Below are positions 17,309 to 25,740 of a DNA stretch of 33,865 bases, in pieces. The stretch spans positions 1 to 33,865 of the forward strand of contig JALVUQ010000067.1 of NCBI GenBank assembly GCA_027035575.1. Reading direction: 5' to 3'. Below the pieces are notes generated by a model. That model did no database searches. It had not been told where the DNA came from and saw only the letters and a list, made by a program, of their open reading frames with translations. Positions within the stretch are counted from its first letter, which is position 1. Each line of letters opens with the position of its first letter. A program made the position numbers and the translations under genes. The DNA is from Desulfurellales bacterium. Its GTDB lineage: Bacteria > Campylobacterota_A > Desulfurellia > Desulfurellales > Hippeaceae.

Positions 17309-17835
17309 TTTTGGCGTCTGCATCAAAAGCAAGAAGAAAACTGATAAAAATGTGCAAACGAAATGTTGTTTTAAAAAGCTCCGATGTTGATGAGACAAGA
17401 TACAACAATGAAGATATATACGATTATTTAAAAAGAGTAACCTATCTTAAAGGACTGAAATTCTTAAACAGCTGCACGAGGGTTATTTCAGCCGATACAG
17501 TAATAGTTTACAAAGATAGAATAATTGGAAAACCGAAAGACAGAAGCGATGCTTTTGGTATTTTGTCGGAGTTGTCGGGTAAGAGGCATTTCTGTTTTAG
17601 CGGAGTGACCATTCTGTCCGATTCGGAGTATAGATTTTTCGTAGATTATGCTGTTGTAGGTGTTAAAAAAATGACAGAAGAGGAAATTAATGCCTATCTT
17701 GATAGAAACGAGTATATGGGCAAAGCCTCTGCTTATGCCATACAGGGTTTTGCGTCGAAATTTGTTTATTTAATAAAGGGCGATATAACAACGGTTATCG
17801 GTTTGCCTATGAAAAAGCTGTGCAGGATTATTTGA
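17302..17835 (+). CDS. maf: Maf-family nucleoside triphosphate pyrophosphatase
   Basis: Maf enzymes hydrolyse non-standard or canonical NTPs to the monophosphate (house-cleaning). The 177-residue protein has the N-terminal ASASKARR motif, ISADTVIV, GKP and the C-terminal YAIQGFASKF and GLPM motifs. I placed the start at the GTG at 17302 because an AAGGTGG box at 17287-17293 is spaced for it. The frame also contains a GTG at 17290, which lies inside that box. It overlaps the end of glnE by 7 bases. Which Maf subtype (dTTP/UTP or m7GTP) is not resolved. Confidence 0.9.
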   Translation: MLILASASKARRKLIKMCKRNVVLKSSDVDETRYNNEDIYDYLKRVTYLKGLKFLNSCTRVISADTVIVYKDRIIGKPKDRSDAFGILSELSGKRHFCFSGVTILSDSEYRFFVDYAVVGVKKMTEEEINAYLDRNEYMGKASAYAIQGFASKFVYLIKGDITTVIGLPMKKLCRII

Positions 17836-17859
17836 TAAAAGAGTGCAAAAATGTATAAT
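17832..17859 (+). promoter_or_regulatory. Sigma-70-like promoter for the ppiD-like gene
   Basis: A TTGATA at 17832-17837 and a perfect TATAAT at 17854-17859 are separated by 16 bases. The -35 box overlaps the maf stop codon. The next gene starts 53 bases downstream. This is the best promoter match in the left half and falls at one of its few real gaps. Confidence 0.75.
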
Positions 17860-17911
17860 GTGGGCTTGAATAGTTGATGTTTTTTGAAAACTTTTGAAGG
17901 AGTGATTTGTT

Positions 17912-19813
17912 ATGATAACTTTTTTCAGGAATAATATTAGAAAGTTCGCCATTTTCTTATGGATAGCCGTAATAGCCTTTGTTATCGGCGGTGCATATCT
18001 GTTTGTCAGAGGACCTTTCAGGATGGGGAACAATACGGCGATTCAAGTTGGCGATATGAAGATTAGTATGCCTACCTATGAGCAGACCTATAACAATATT
18101 TACAAGTTTTACGTGCAACTGTTAACTCAAATTAAGGGCGGTAACGTAACGGATAGCGATATTAAGAAGCTGAATATAAAGAAAAAGACCATTGACACTT
18201 TGGTTGAGAGGGCTCTTTTACTGCAAGAGGCTCATAAAGAGGGCATAAAGGTTACGGATGAAGATGTGGAGAAGAAGATTGAGTCAAATAAGATGTTTTA
18301 TCTAAACGGTCATTTCTCCAAACGTAAATATCTTGCAATACTTAAAGCAAACGGAATCAATCCGAGAAGCTACGAGGATTCGATTAGAACGTCGTTATAC
18401 ATAGATAAGTTAAAAAGCAGGGTGTTGAAAAACGTTAAGGTTACGCCGGAAGAAATTAAAAAGTACTTTGTGGAAAATTACTCTAAGGTGGATTTGAAGT
18501 ATGTATATCTGCCGTTTAAGGAAATGCAAAAAAAAGTTAAGGTTACGGATAAAGATTTAAAAACTTTTTATAATAAACATAAAGAAGAGTTCAGAGTTCC
18601 TACACAGATAAAATTTAAATATACGCTTATAGACGTTAGTTATGCGAAGTCAAAAATCAAAGTGTCGGACAATCAATCAAAGCAGTTCTATAAAGACCAT
18701 ATTTCCTATTTTATGGTTCCTTTGAGAATTAAGGTGGCTCATATATTGATAGGCAACAACCCTAAGGATAATAAAACGGACGAACAGCTCAAAAAAGAGG
18801 CGTATAAAGTTTACAATGAGCTTAAAAATAACAAAATTACTTTTAAAGAGGCTGCAAAGAAATATTCAAGCGATACCTACACCAAAAATGTGGGTGGTGA
18901 GCTTGGATATATATCCAAAAAGATGGTTGTTCCCGGGTTTTGGGAAGGTATAAAAAACCTGAAGGTCGGAGAGATTTCCAAACCGTTTAAATCCAAATTT
19001 GGCTATCATATAGCAAAAGTGGAAGATATAAAAAAACCATATACAAAAAAATATGCAGACGTTAAGAATGAAATCGTTAATTACTTAAAAACAAGCCAGG
19101 CAAAAGAAGACCTGTTTATATATGCCAAAAAGGCATTTGTTAAGATTAGGGACTCAAAGAAAGGGTTTGAGGATGCAGTAAAATCTCTCGGGTTAAAAGT
19201 TAATGTAAGTGACTATATGAGTTTAAAATCACCTAAACCGCCCTTTAATGCTGCCATATTAAGAACAGCCCTTATGAGCCAGACGGGACAACTGCTCGGA
19301 CCCGATATGGGTGAGGGCGGATATGTGATTTATGAAATAGTTTCTAAAAAGCCTTCATATATTCCGACTTTTGACAAGATAAAGGATAAGGTTAAACAGG
19401 CATATATAAAATATAAGGCTATGGAGATTGCAAGACAGACTGCCGATAAACTTTATGAGAAATTAAAGAACAAAGAACCGTTTGATAAGGCAGCAAAAGA
19501 GTTGGGGCTAAGGGTTTACGTTGCAAAAGATATAGGTAAATTTTCACCTGATGATAAGATGAAATGTACTCAGAATTCGGTTATAATGAAGAAGATATTT
19601 GCAAGCAAGGTAGGTTTTTTTGATAAATGCTCCGTAAACGACGGCGTATATGTTTACATCCTAAGCAAGAAAACCGTTAACGAAAAAAACTTTGGTAAAT
19701 ACAAAAAGAGCATTGAAGAACAGCTAAAAAGCCAGAAAGATTTTGAGGCTATGAATAAATTTATAGCAAAACTAAAAAGAGGAGTTAAGATAAAGATTAA
19801 CCCCAAATTATGA
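17912..19813 (+). CDS. Inner-membrane-anchored peptidyl-prolyl isomerase, PpiD/SurA-like
   Basis: This 633-residue protein is anchored by one helix (about residues 11-33) and faces the periplasm. A SurA_N-like chaperone region (about 40-200) is followed by a parvulin isomerase domain at about 273-372, with VAHILI, KKYSSD, GGELGYI and FGYHIAKV. The C-terminal half looks like a second, degenerate parvulin-like or chaperone domain. The length and anchor match PpiD, which helps newly translocated proteins fold at the Sec exit, consistent with the secDF genes upstream. An AAGGAG site precedes the ATG. The stop overlaps nth by 4 bases. Confidence 0.88.
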   Translation: MITFFRNNIRKFAIFLWIAVIAFVIGGAYLFVRGPFRMGNNTAIQVGDMKISMPTYEQTYNNIYKFYVQLLTQIKGGNVTDSDIKKLNIKKKTIDTLVERALLLQEAHKEGIKVTDEDVEKKIESNKMFYLNGHFSKRKYLAILKANGINPRSYEDSIRTSLYIDKLKSRVLKNVKVTPEEIKKYFVENYSKVDLKYVYLPFKEMQKKVKVTDKDLKTFYNKHKEEFRVPTQIKFKYTLIDVSYAKSKIKVSDNQSKQFYKDHISYFMVPLRIKVAHILIGNNPKDNKTDEQLKKEAYKVYNELKNNKITFKEAAKKYSSDTYTKNVGGELGYISKKMVVPGFWEGIKNLKVGEISKPFKSKFGYHIAKVEDIKKPYTKKYADVKNEIVNYLKTSQAKEDLFIYAKKAFVKIRDSKKGFEDAVKSLGLKVNVSDYMSLKSPKPPFNAAILRTALMSQTGQLLGPDMGEGGYVIYEIVSKKPSYIPTFDKIKDKVKQAYIKYKAMEIARQTADKLYEKLKNKEPFDKAAKELGLRVYVAKDIGKFSPDDKMKCTQNSVIMKKIFASKVGFFDKCSVNDGVYVYILSKKTVNEKNFGKYKKSIEEQLKSQKDFEAMNKFIAKLKRGVKIKINPKL

Positions 19814-20463
19814 CAATTCAAGATATAGATGCGGTCATTGAAAGGCTTCGTGAAGCCTACAAAGGCTTTGTTGAACCTATAGTTACAAAGGTTGCAAAAG
19901 ATAACGACCCCTACAAGGTGTTGGTTTCGACTGTTTTAAGTTTGCGTACAAAGGATGCCACCACTATGGAGGCATCCTTTAGGTTGTTTGAAAAGGCAGA
20001 TACGGTTGAAAAACTTAACAATTTAAGCGAATCTGAAATCGAGAAGCTTATTTATCCTGTTGGATTTTATAAGACAAAAGCGAAAAACCTTAAAAAAATA
20101 GCCAAAACCATAATTGAGAAATATAATTTAAAAGTTCCTTGCGATATGGAAGAGCTTTTGAAATTACCGAATGTGGGCAGAAAAACCGCAAATCTTGTTT
20201 TGGCTAAGGGATATAATATACCTGCTGTCTGCGTGGATATACACGTGCATAGAATATCCAACAGACTTGGCTTGATAAAAACAAAAAATCCTTTGGAAAC
20301 AGAGATGAAGTTAAGAAAGATATTGCCTGAAAAATATTGGATAGAGTATAACGATTTGCTGGTTCCTTTCGGTCAAAATATTTGTAAACCGATTTCTCCT
20401 TTTTGTTCAACCTGCCCAATAATTGAATTTTGTGACAAAGTCGGCGTAAGCAGGCACAGATAA
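19810..20463 (+). CDS. nth: Endonuclease III, DNA glycosylase/AP lyase
   Basis: Nth removes oxidised pyrimidines and nicks abasic sites. The 217-residue protein has the helix-hairpin-helix LPNVGRKTAN with the catalytic Lys125, the catalytic Asp143 in CVDIHVHR, and a complete 4Fe-4S site C192-x6-C199-xx-C202-x5-C208. The active-site pocket motif reads LSLRTKD, a variant I associate with archaeal and deep-branching bacterial enzymes. It begins within the stop of the ppiD-like gene and is the last gene of the + strand block, followed by a terminator. Confidence 0.95.
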   Translation: MTIQDIDAVIERLREAYKGFVEPIVTKVAKDNDPYKVLVSTVLSLRTKDATTMEASFRLFEKADTVEKLNNLSESEIEKLIYPVGFYKTKAKNLKKIAKTIIEKYNLKVPCDMEELLKLPNVGRKTANLVLAKGYNIPAVCVDIHVHRISNRLGLIKTKNPLETEMKLRKILPEKYWIEYNDLLVPFGQNICKPISPFCSTCPIIEFCDKVGVSRHR

Positions 20464-20484
20464 AATATATTTTGTGTAATAAAA

Positions 20485-20518
20485 AAAGGCGAGCCTTCTG
20501 ATTAAAAAGCTCGCCTTT
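20485..20518. terminator. Bidirectional Rho-independent terminator
   Basis: A perfect 10-bp inverted repeat, AAAGGCGAGC (20485-20494) and GCTCGCCTTT (20509-20518), encloses a 14-base loop. An A-run precedes it (a T-run on the - strand), and T-rich sequence follows it. It lies between the convergent nth (+) and cytochrome c (-) genes and would end both transcripts. Confidence 0.9.
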
Positions 20519-20537
20519 AATGTTTAATAAATTTTTT

Positions 20538-20891
20538 CTATTTATCCTGCTGCAGAATCCACTTTGAAATGGTTTCGATTTTCTCTTTTCCAAGATAATT
20601 ATAGGGCGGCATCACGGCTGTGATTCCCAAATCTTTAAATTTGCCTTTTGAACCCTTTTCTATTGCCTTTTCTATCTCTTCAAGAGCTTTATCACCGTAG
20701 AGCTTTTTATTTCTTTGGGCAACAACTTTATATGACGGTCCCACCTTGTTCTGGTCAACTGCATGGCAGGCAAGACAACCGTTAGCCTTTACAAGCTTGT
20801 ACCCTTCGCTTTTGTCTGAAGCAGATGATATATTTGTCATAGACAGAACAAGAAGTGCGCCCGCAGCCAAAGCTATAAAACCTTTTTTCAT
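20538..20891 (-). CDS. Periplasmic monoheme cytochrome c, c551/c552-like
   Basis: This 117-residue protein has a signal peptide (about 1-24), a single heme-binding C39-LA-C42-H43 and a likely Met94 ligand in AVMPPY. Its mature size of about 93 residues is typical of class I cytochromes c551/c552. I use the ATG at 20891 because an AGGAGG site precedes it and the signal peptide starts there; an upstream in-frame start at 20939 adds a charged, unlikely leader. It follows the cytochrome b gene with a 64-base gap that holds a good promoter candidate. It probably carries electrons from the Rieske/cytochrome b complex towards NosZ. Confidence 0.92.
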   Translation of the reverse strand: MKKGFIALAAGALLVLSMTNISSASDKSEGYKLVKANGCLACHAVDQNKVGPSYKVVAQRNKKLYGDKALEEIEKAIEKGSKGKFKDLGITAVMPPYNYLGKEKIETISKWILQQDK

Positions 20892-20919
20892 AAACAACCT
20901 CCTTCTTTTTCTACTTGAA

Positions 20920-20947
20920 ATTATTCCTAAAAATTTCAATATGTCAA
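20920..20947 (-). promoter_or_regulatory. Candidate promoter with a dyad before the cytochrome c gene
   Basis: On the - strand a perfect TTGACA (20947-20942) is followed after 16 bases by AATAAT (20925-20920). The same interval carries an 8-bp inverted repeat, TTGAAATT at 20915-20922 and AATTTCAA at 20932-20939. The dyad overlaps the spacer and -10 and could be an operator or just an AT-rich hairpin. It does not match the FNR/NNR box TTGAT-N4-ATCAA. Confidence 0.5.
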
Positions 20948-20955
20948 TAAAAAAC

Positions 20956-22176
20956 TTACGCTTTACTCTTTTTTGTTAAAGATAGTGCTATTAAGAACGT
21001 TATTGTAGGAAGAGTCAAAACAAATATCCTGCAGACCCAAAGCGGAATATTAAGCTCAGCCTGATAACCCGTAATACTTAAAGCAACGAGCATAACAATA
21101 ATAGCCATACCAATGGAACTTGCAATCGGTTTATATTCCAAAGGCTCCCAATAGTGCACCGGCTCTTTTGATTTTGACAAAAACGGTGCTATGGTTACAA
21201 ATCCCATAATAATACTCGGTATAATCAGCCCGCCTATAACTTCGGGATTTATTACAACTCCTCCGGGAAGCGGTATATTCCAACTTCCGGGAATCAGCTT
21301 AATAATTCCGAATATCCACAACAGATACCAATCCGGCTTAACCATAGGTGTTTGAAGCGTGGGGGGACCGAAAATTTCTACGTTATGAACAGGCAGTACC
21401 GATGCAAGGAAGAATAAAACCGAAGCTGTAAATAGGAATACAAACATCATCAAACTAATCTGTTGAGGGTACATAGGAATACCGAGGATTTTCGTGCCTT
21501 TTGTTATTTCTTTGTTTTCTTTGGGTTGTGTGTGTTTTTGTTTAATCATTATAACCATATGTATTCCGATAGTTGCAAGCAGAAGCAGTGGCACAAGAAA
21601 TATGTGGTACATATACAGCCTTGGTATGGAGCCCGGAGCCGGAAAAGTTCCTGCGAATACAAACTTTGCTATGGCGTTTCCAATATATGGTATGGAGTTT
21701 GCAATCTCAAAGCCAATCCCCGTAGCTACTGTTGAGAGAGCATCAAACGGAAGCGAATAACCCGTAAAACCTGCCAATATTGCAAGAGTAAATAAAATCA
21801 TACCTATTACCCAATTGATTTCTCTCGGTTTTTTATACGCTCCGCTGAAGAAAACCCTTGCCATATGCAGCATTAATGCCGCAATCATCAAATGTGCAGC
21901 CCAGTGGTGAACGTATCTGACTATGAGTCCGAAAGGTTGGGAATTTATTATGAGTATGCTGTGGTATGCCATAGGCAGTTTTTTCCCGTTTACAGTGATT
22001 AACTGAGACGACGGCGTGTAGCTAAATAAAAGATATACCCCTGTTAAAACGAGAATAACAAAACTAAACAGGGCTATCTCACCAAAGAAGTATGTCGGGT
22101 GAACGGGGAATACTTTGTTTAAGTATTTTTCTTTAAACCTGTCCAAATCAAGTCTTTCATTTAACCATTTATACAT
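20956..22176 (-). CDS. Cytochrome b of a Rieske/cytochrome b (bc-type) complex
   Basis: This 406-residue, full-length inner-membrane cytochrome b has about eight helices. Heme ligands are His90/His104 (13 residues between) in helix B and His191/His206 (14 between) in helix D. The 14-residue spacing in helix D is the b6-type, while the protein is not split as in b6f. The quinol-oxidation motif PEWY appears as PDWY (281-284). Its start overlaps the Rieske stop by one base, so the two are translated together. No cytochrome c1 gene is adjacent; the small cytochrome c downstream may take over. It likely feeds menaquinol electrons into the nos pathway. Confidence 0.92.
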   Translation of the reverse strand: MYKWLNERLDLDRFKEKYLNKVFPVHPTYFFGEIALFSFVILVLTGVYLLFSYTPSSQLITVNGKKLPMAYHSILIINSQPFGLIVRYVHHWAAHLMIAALMLHMARVFFSGAYKKPREINWVIGMILFTLAILAGFTGYSLPFDALSTVATGIGFEIANSIPYIGNAIAKFVFAGTFPAPGSIPRLYMYHIFLVPLLLLATIGIHMVIMIKQKHTQPKENKEITKGTKILGIPMYPQQISLMMFVFLFTASVLFFLASVLPVHNVEIFGPPTLQTPMVKPDWYLLWIFGIIKLIPGSWNIPLPGGVVINPEVIGGLIIPSIIMGFVTIAPFLSKSKEPVHYWEPLEYKPIASSIGMAIIVMLVALSITGYQAELNIPLWVCRIFVLTLPTITFLIALSLTKKSKA

Positions 22177-22802
22177 TATTTACCTCCCGGTTGAGGACCT
22201 ATGGGTCCGTCAAAATCACCTGCGGCAACTATTTCATTGTCGGCTATCATAATGGGAAGCTGCGGAAGCGGTCTTGGTGCGGGTCCTGCCAGTACTTTGG
22301 CTCCGTGAAATATGTCAAATACCGATTGATGGCACGGACAAAACAGGTGAGGGAAATCAAAGGAGAACTGCTTTTGAGGATACCACTCAACCGTGCATCC
22401 CATATGGGTGCAGATAGCACTGTAGGCTGCAAAGCCGTTTTTTGTTATATAGTCCATTTTTGTAGGTTTTTGAAAATCCTTTACGGGTGAGTGAAACAGT
22501 AAAATAAGATTATGGTGTTCTTCCTTTCCTTTTGGGTACGCCAAAGTTCCTTTATTTAGAGGCAAATCCTCAATTTTGATGATTTGGTTTGCTTTATCAC
22601 CCACGGCAAATACAAGCTTGTCTCCTTTGGCTATTTTCTGTCTTTTTTTCTTTCCTGACTTGTTTTTTATGGTTCCAAAAGGCAGTGTCAAACCGGCAAA
22701 CACGCCTACACCGGCAGTTCCAATCAAACCCTTTATGATGTTTCTTCTTGTTATGCAGGACCTGCTTTCCTCTTCAATACTTTTCTTATCTTTCTCAGAC
22801 AT
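22176..22802 (-). CDS. Rieske 2Fe-2S protein with Tat signal
   Basis: This is the iron-sulfur subunit of the quinol-oxidising complex, 208 residues. A twin-arginine motif TRRNIIKGLIG (about 18-28) begins an anchor helix. The Rieske cluster motifs are C131-T-H133-MG-C136 and C155-P-C157-H158, giving two Cys, two His and the disulfide pair. I chose the ATG at 22802 because GGAGGAG is correctly spaced for it; an ATG at 22814 has no such site. Rieske and cytochrome b genes inside or beside clade II nos clusters have been noted before, so the linkage is known, though the exact arrangement varies. Confidence 0.93.
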   Translation of the reverse strand: MSEKDKKSIEEESRSCITRRNIIKGLIGTAGVGVFAGLTLPFGTIKNKSGKKKRQKIAKGDKLVFAVGDKANQIIKIEDLPLNKGTLAYPKGKEEHHNLILLFHSPVKDFQKPTKMDYITKNGFAAYSAICTHMGCTVEWYPQKQFSFDFPHLFCPCHQSVFDIFHGAKVLAGPAPRPLPQLPIMIADNEIVAAGDFDGPIGPQPGGK

Positions 22803-22830
22803 TTTCTCCTCCATTAGAATAACAGCATAA

Positions 22831-23841
22831 TTACCACGGCAGTTCGTCGTCCATTTCGTGCATAGTCACATTTTCGTCTATATAGTACCGTCTGTACAAA
22901 GCCGTAATAACAGCCAGTACAAAGAACGCCAACGACATAATCAAACCTCTGACCGTCGGTGTTGTTTTTGAGAAGAGCTCGACTATAAACGCCACCACAA
23001 GGAAGATGTCGAACAAACCCAAAAATACTATTGCTATAAAAGGACCGCTTCCAACATTGTCCTTTTTCTCATAAACCGGTTGTGTGGTATCTCCCTCAAT
23101 AGAGGTTGTGACAAATGCTATGAACGAAGCCATTAAAAATAAAACTCCCCATATAATTAAGGCAATCTGATACGATTTTACATCATCAACCCACATACCC
23201 AATCCTTTAGATTTTTTTCCTTTTGAAGAAGCCATAAAGTTGATTTTAGTTTGCCCTCTTGAGCCGGCTCCGTGGTATGTTGTAAAATCGGCTGCCGTTG
23301 AGTAGGCATATATAACATTCATAGGTTTGTTTTCTATGTTTTTTGCAAATTTGGAGGATACCTTCAAAGGTCTTTCAAATTCTACATAAATACCTTTTGG
23401 CGTAATCTTTCCTGCATACTTCCCAATAATCGGTTTTCCGCCCATATTTTTAATAGGAACGTGAGAAAACGGTGTATTGCCGAACTCCTCGCTGATATAT
23501 GTTTTTGAATTTTTAACATAGGCTATGTATATATCGGCATTAAGCATAGCCTTTTTTGCACCCAAACCTACAGCTACCCAGCCTTTTTTGGGAGAGTGCA
23601 TAGCAAAGTAAATCTTTTTACCCTTAATGCGCCAATAGAGACCGTATCCGTTCTTTTTGTCAAAAAAATGATGGGTATATTCTCCGGGTTGCACATTGCC
23701 GTCGATTTTAACAGCAGACAAAAGCTTTACTTGAGGCTTAGCATTTTCGGCGACCATATCAACGGCAACCAGGGTGATTATAAAGATTCCAACAAAAAGA
23801 AACCACCAACCTACTTTTCTGCCAGGTTTTTTAGAGCTCAC
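22831..23841 (-). CDS. DOMON-domain membrane protein, possible b-heme protein
   Basis: This 336-residue protein has an N-terminal helix (about 12-28), a periplasmic beta-sandwich domain (about 40-205) and three C-terminal helices (about 224-245, 266-289, 298-316). The domain has the DOMON pattern GWVAVGLG followed by AMLNADIYIAYV, then TTYHGAG near its end. In heme-binding DOMON domains such as cellobiose dehydrogenase, a Met and a His bind heme b. Met99 and His190 sit at plausible positions, so a b-heme is an inference. A GTG start follows GGAGGAAG. It lies between the second nosD and the Rieske gene in the same operon, which suggests an electron-transfer role. I know no named Nos protein of this build. 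Confidence 0.75.
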   Translation of the reverse strand: MSSKKPGRKVGWWFLFVGIFIITLVAVDMVAENAKPQVKLLSAVKIDGNVQPGEYTHHFFDKKNGYGLYWRIKGKKIYFAMHSPKKGWVAVGLGAKKAMLNADIYIAYVKNSKTYISEEFGNTPFSHVPIKNMGGKPIIGKYAGKITPKGIYVEFERPLKVSSKFAKNIENKPMNVIYAYSTAADFTTYHGAGSRGQTKINFMASSKGKKSKGLGMWVDDVKSYQIALIIWGVLFLMASFIAFVTTSIEGDTTQPVYEKKDNVGSGPFIAIVFLGLFDIFLVVAFIVELFSKTTPTVRGLIMSLAFFVLAVITALYRRYYIDENVTMHEMDDELPW

Positions 23842-23858
23842 TTCTTCCTCCCCGCTAT

Positions 23859-24839
23859 TTATTTATGCGTTTTCAATTCATCCATAAAGTTTGTTTTATT
23901 GTTTTTGTAAACGATATTTTTAAAAATATTTCTCTTTCTCTGTTTTGCTGTTGTATGTGTGTATATACCTATCTTATTATCGACTATTTTTATATTGTCA
24001 AAGTAGTTTTTTGTTCCTACCTTTACCGGTGACAAATTAATGACCAATCCTTTTGTGCAGTGCTCTATTAATCCGTTTGCAATGTGTGTATTGCTGGCTT
24101 CAATAAAAACAACACCTCTGTATTTATCGCTGCCTTTGACGTTGAAATCTTTAATTGTAGTATCGTGAGCAGAGTTAAGAAGAATGCCTACCTCATTATT
24201 TTTACTTTTGAAGCCTATAATTTTGTTTTTATTTGAATTGACAATCATTGTTCCTATATGTGAATTTTCAACCCTGTTATTTTCAAAAACCACATCGTTT
24301 GAGAACATAGAGGTTACATCCCTTGAGTTGTGTATATAGTTGTCTTTAACAAGGTTGTTCGGAGACCACCATAAACGAATAGCATCACCCATTGCTCCTT
24401 GCGTGTAACCTTTTTTAGAGGAAATTTCATTTCCGATGATTTTAACTTTTTTAGCCGTTTTTGATACAATACCGTATAGACAATTAGCTATTTTATTGTT
24501 TTTTATGATAGAATCCTTGACTTTAATCAATTTTATGCCGGAATCCATTTTCCAGCCGTGAGTTCCGGAATTTTGTAATGTGCAGCCCTGAAGTGTTACG
24601 TTTTTTGTATTTTTAATAGTTACAACATCATCCTTTGCTTGTCCGTCGATAACAGCTCCTTTTTCGCATATGACCTTTAAGGGTTTATTGATTGTTATAG
24701 CCCCTTTGTATATACCTTTTTTGATGTTTATTGTGCTGCCCGGTTGAGCTTTGTCAATTATAGCCTGGAGAGTGTTTGCTTTGGAATAAGACGAAAGACA
24801 TATAGCAAAGGCGGCAAGAAATATAATACTCCTTTTCAT
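23859..24839 (-). CDS. Second NosD-like periplasmic beta-helix protein
   Basis: This 326-residue protein has a signal peptide (about 1-21) and right-handed parallel beta-helix repeats (CASH/NosD type). It is clearly a paralogue of the nosD in this cluster: both have an IIDKAQPGS-like start, the sequence GDAIRLWWS (here 151-159), then a YIHNSRD motif. However, the NosD core RYGIHFMYS is replaced by SHIGTMIVNS (193-202), and the protein is about 110 residues shorter, lacking the C-terminal region. It lies after nosY. I infer a specialised copy for copper-centre assembly or for an operon-specific partner, with a changed binding surface. Its function is unproven. Confidence 0.82.
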   Translation of the reverse strand: MKRSIIFLAAFAICLSSYSKANTLQAIIDKAQPGSTINIKKGIYKGAITINKPLKVICEKGAVIDGQAKDDVVTIKNTKNVTLQGCTLQNSGTHGWKMDSGIKLIKVKDSIIKNNKIANCLYGIVSKTAKKVKIIGNEISSKKGYTQGAMGDAIRLWWSPNNLVKDNYIHNSRDVTSMFSNDVVFENNRVENSHIGTMIVNSNKNKIIGFKSKNNEVGILLNSAHDTTIKDFNVKGSDKYRGVVFIEASNTHIANGLIEHCTKGLVINLSPVKVGTKNYFDNIKIVDNKIGIYTHTTAKQRKRNIFKNIVYKNNKTNFMDELKTHK

Positions 24840-24861
24840 TTTTCACCTTCCTTTTTTTTAA

Positions 24862-25689
24862 TTAAAGATAATCGTTATTTTTAAAATAGATAAAACCGAT
24901 AAAGCAGATGAACAACCCAAGCAATGTAGGATATAGATAGGAAAATAGCAAAAGACCATTATTTCCTATTTTACCCAAAAGTGTCCAGGCAACAGGACCT
25001 ATAACGGCAAGCTTAGGGTCAAACAGGCTGAATGCAGCTATCCTGAACAGCTCAAGAGGATTTGCCAAAGCAAACGCTAAGACTAAATTAACGCCTATAC
25101 CGAACTGCAGAAACAGACCTAAAACTCCAACGTCCAACAGTATCACAAAGAAAAACCATATAAAAAATGCCGTAAAAATAGCCGTATCCTGTTTTTGAGA
25201 AAGAGATGAAACAAAGTATGACAAACCCAAAAAACAGAACGACAAAACAGCGACGAGTGTTGTGTATGTAAGGTAAATATTCCATGGTATGCTGAAATGT
25301 TTTATTAACCCCCAAACTATACTTGTTGCAAATGCAATATATATCGGTATTACTATGACTATAAAACGCCCTATGAATTTACCCCAAAAATATTGTGATA
25401 CCGACATTGGAAAAGACAGTATGTACTCAAGTATCGCAAGTTCTCTCTCCATAACTACAGAGCGGGAGGCACTTATAAGTATAAACAGGGGTAAGATAAC
25501 TATGGTAATCTCTATATATCCGATAAGAACCCTTGATAGACCTGTAAAACCCAATACTTGGGATTCCGTGATGCCAGACCATAAAAATCCTGCCATCATA
25601 CCGAAAAATATTATGAAATACAGATAGAACCATTTTGCTCTGAAAGCATCTTTGATTTCAAATAAAACCATAACCAAAAGGTTTTTCAC
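24862..25689 (-). CDS. nosY: NosY, ABC permease for copper-centre assembly
   Basis: NosY is the membrane part of the NosDFY transporter, which supplies sulfur or otherwise helps build the CuZ site of NosZ. The 275-residue protein has about six hydrophobic segments, and the cytoplasmic stretch RSVVMERELAILEYILSFP is typical of NosY-type ABC-2 permeases. The start is a GTG with an AGGGGTG site. It lies 51 bases after nosF. Confidence 0.88.
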   Translation of the reverse strand: MKNLLVMVLFEIKDAFRAKWFYLYFIIFFGMMAGFLWSGITESQVLGFTGLSRVLIGYIEITIVILPLFILISASRSVVMERELAILEYILSFPMSVSQYFWGKFIGRFIVIVIPIYIAFATSIVWGLIKHFSIPWNIYLTYTTLVAVLSFCFLGLSYFVSSLSQKQDTAIFTAFFIWFFFVILLDVGVLGLFLQFGIGVNLVLAFALANPLELFRIAAFSLFDPKLAVIGPVAWTLLGKIGNNGLLLFSYLYPTLLGLFICFIGFIYFKNNDYL

Positions 25690-25740
25690 GTGCTCACCCC
25701 TTCGAAAGAATTAATCTTTATTTAAGTTTTGTTTTATCGC

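Noticed and set aside
20915-20939. FNR/NNR-type operator
   Set aside because: The inverted repeat is TTGAAATT-N9-AATTTCAA, which differs in core and spacing from TTGAT-N4-ATCAA.
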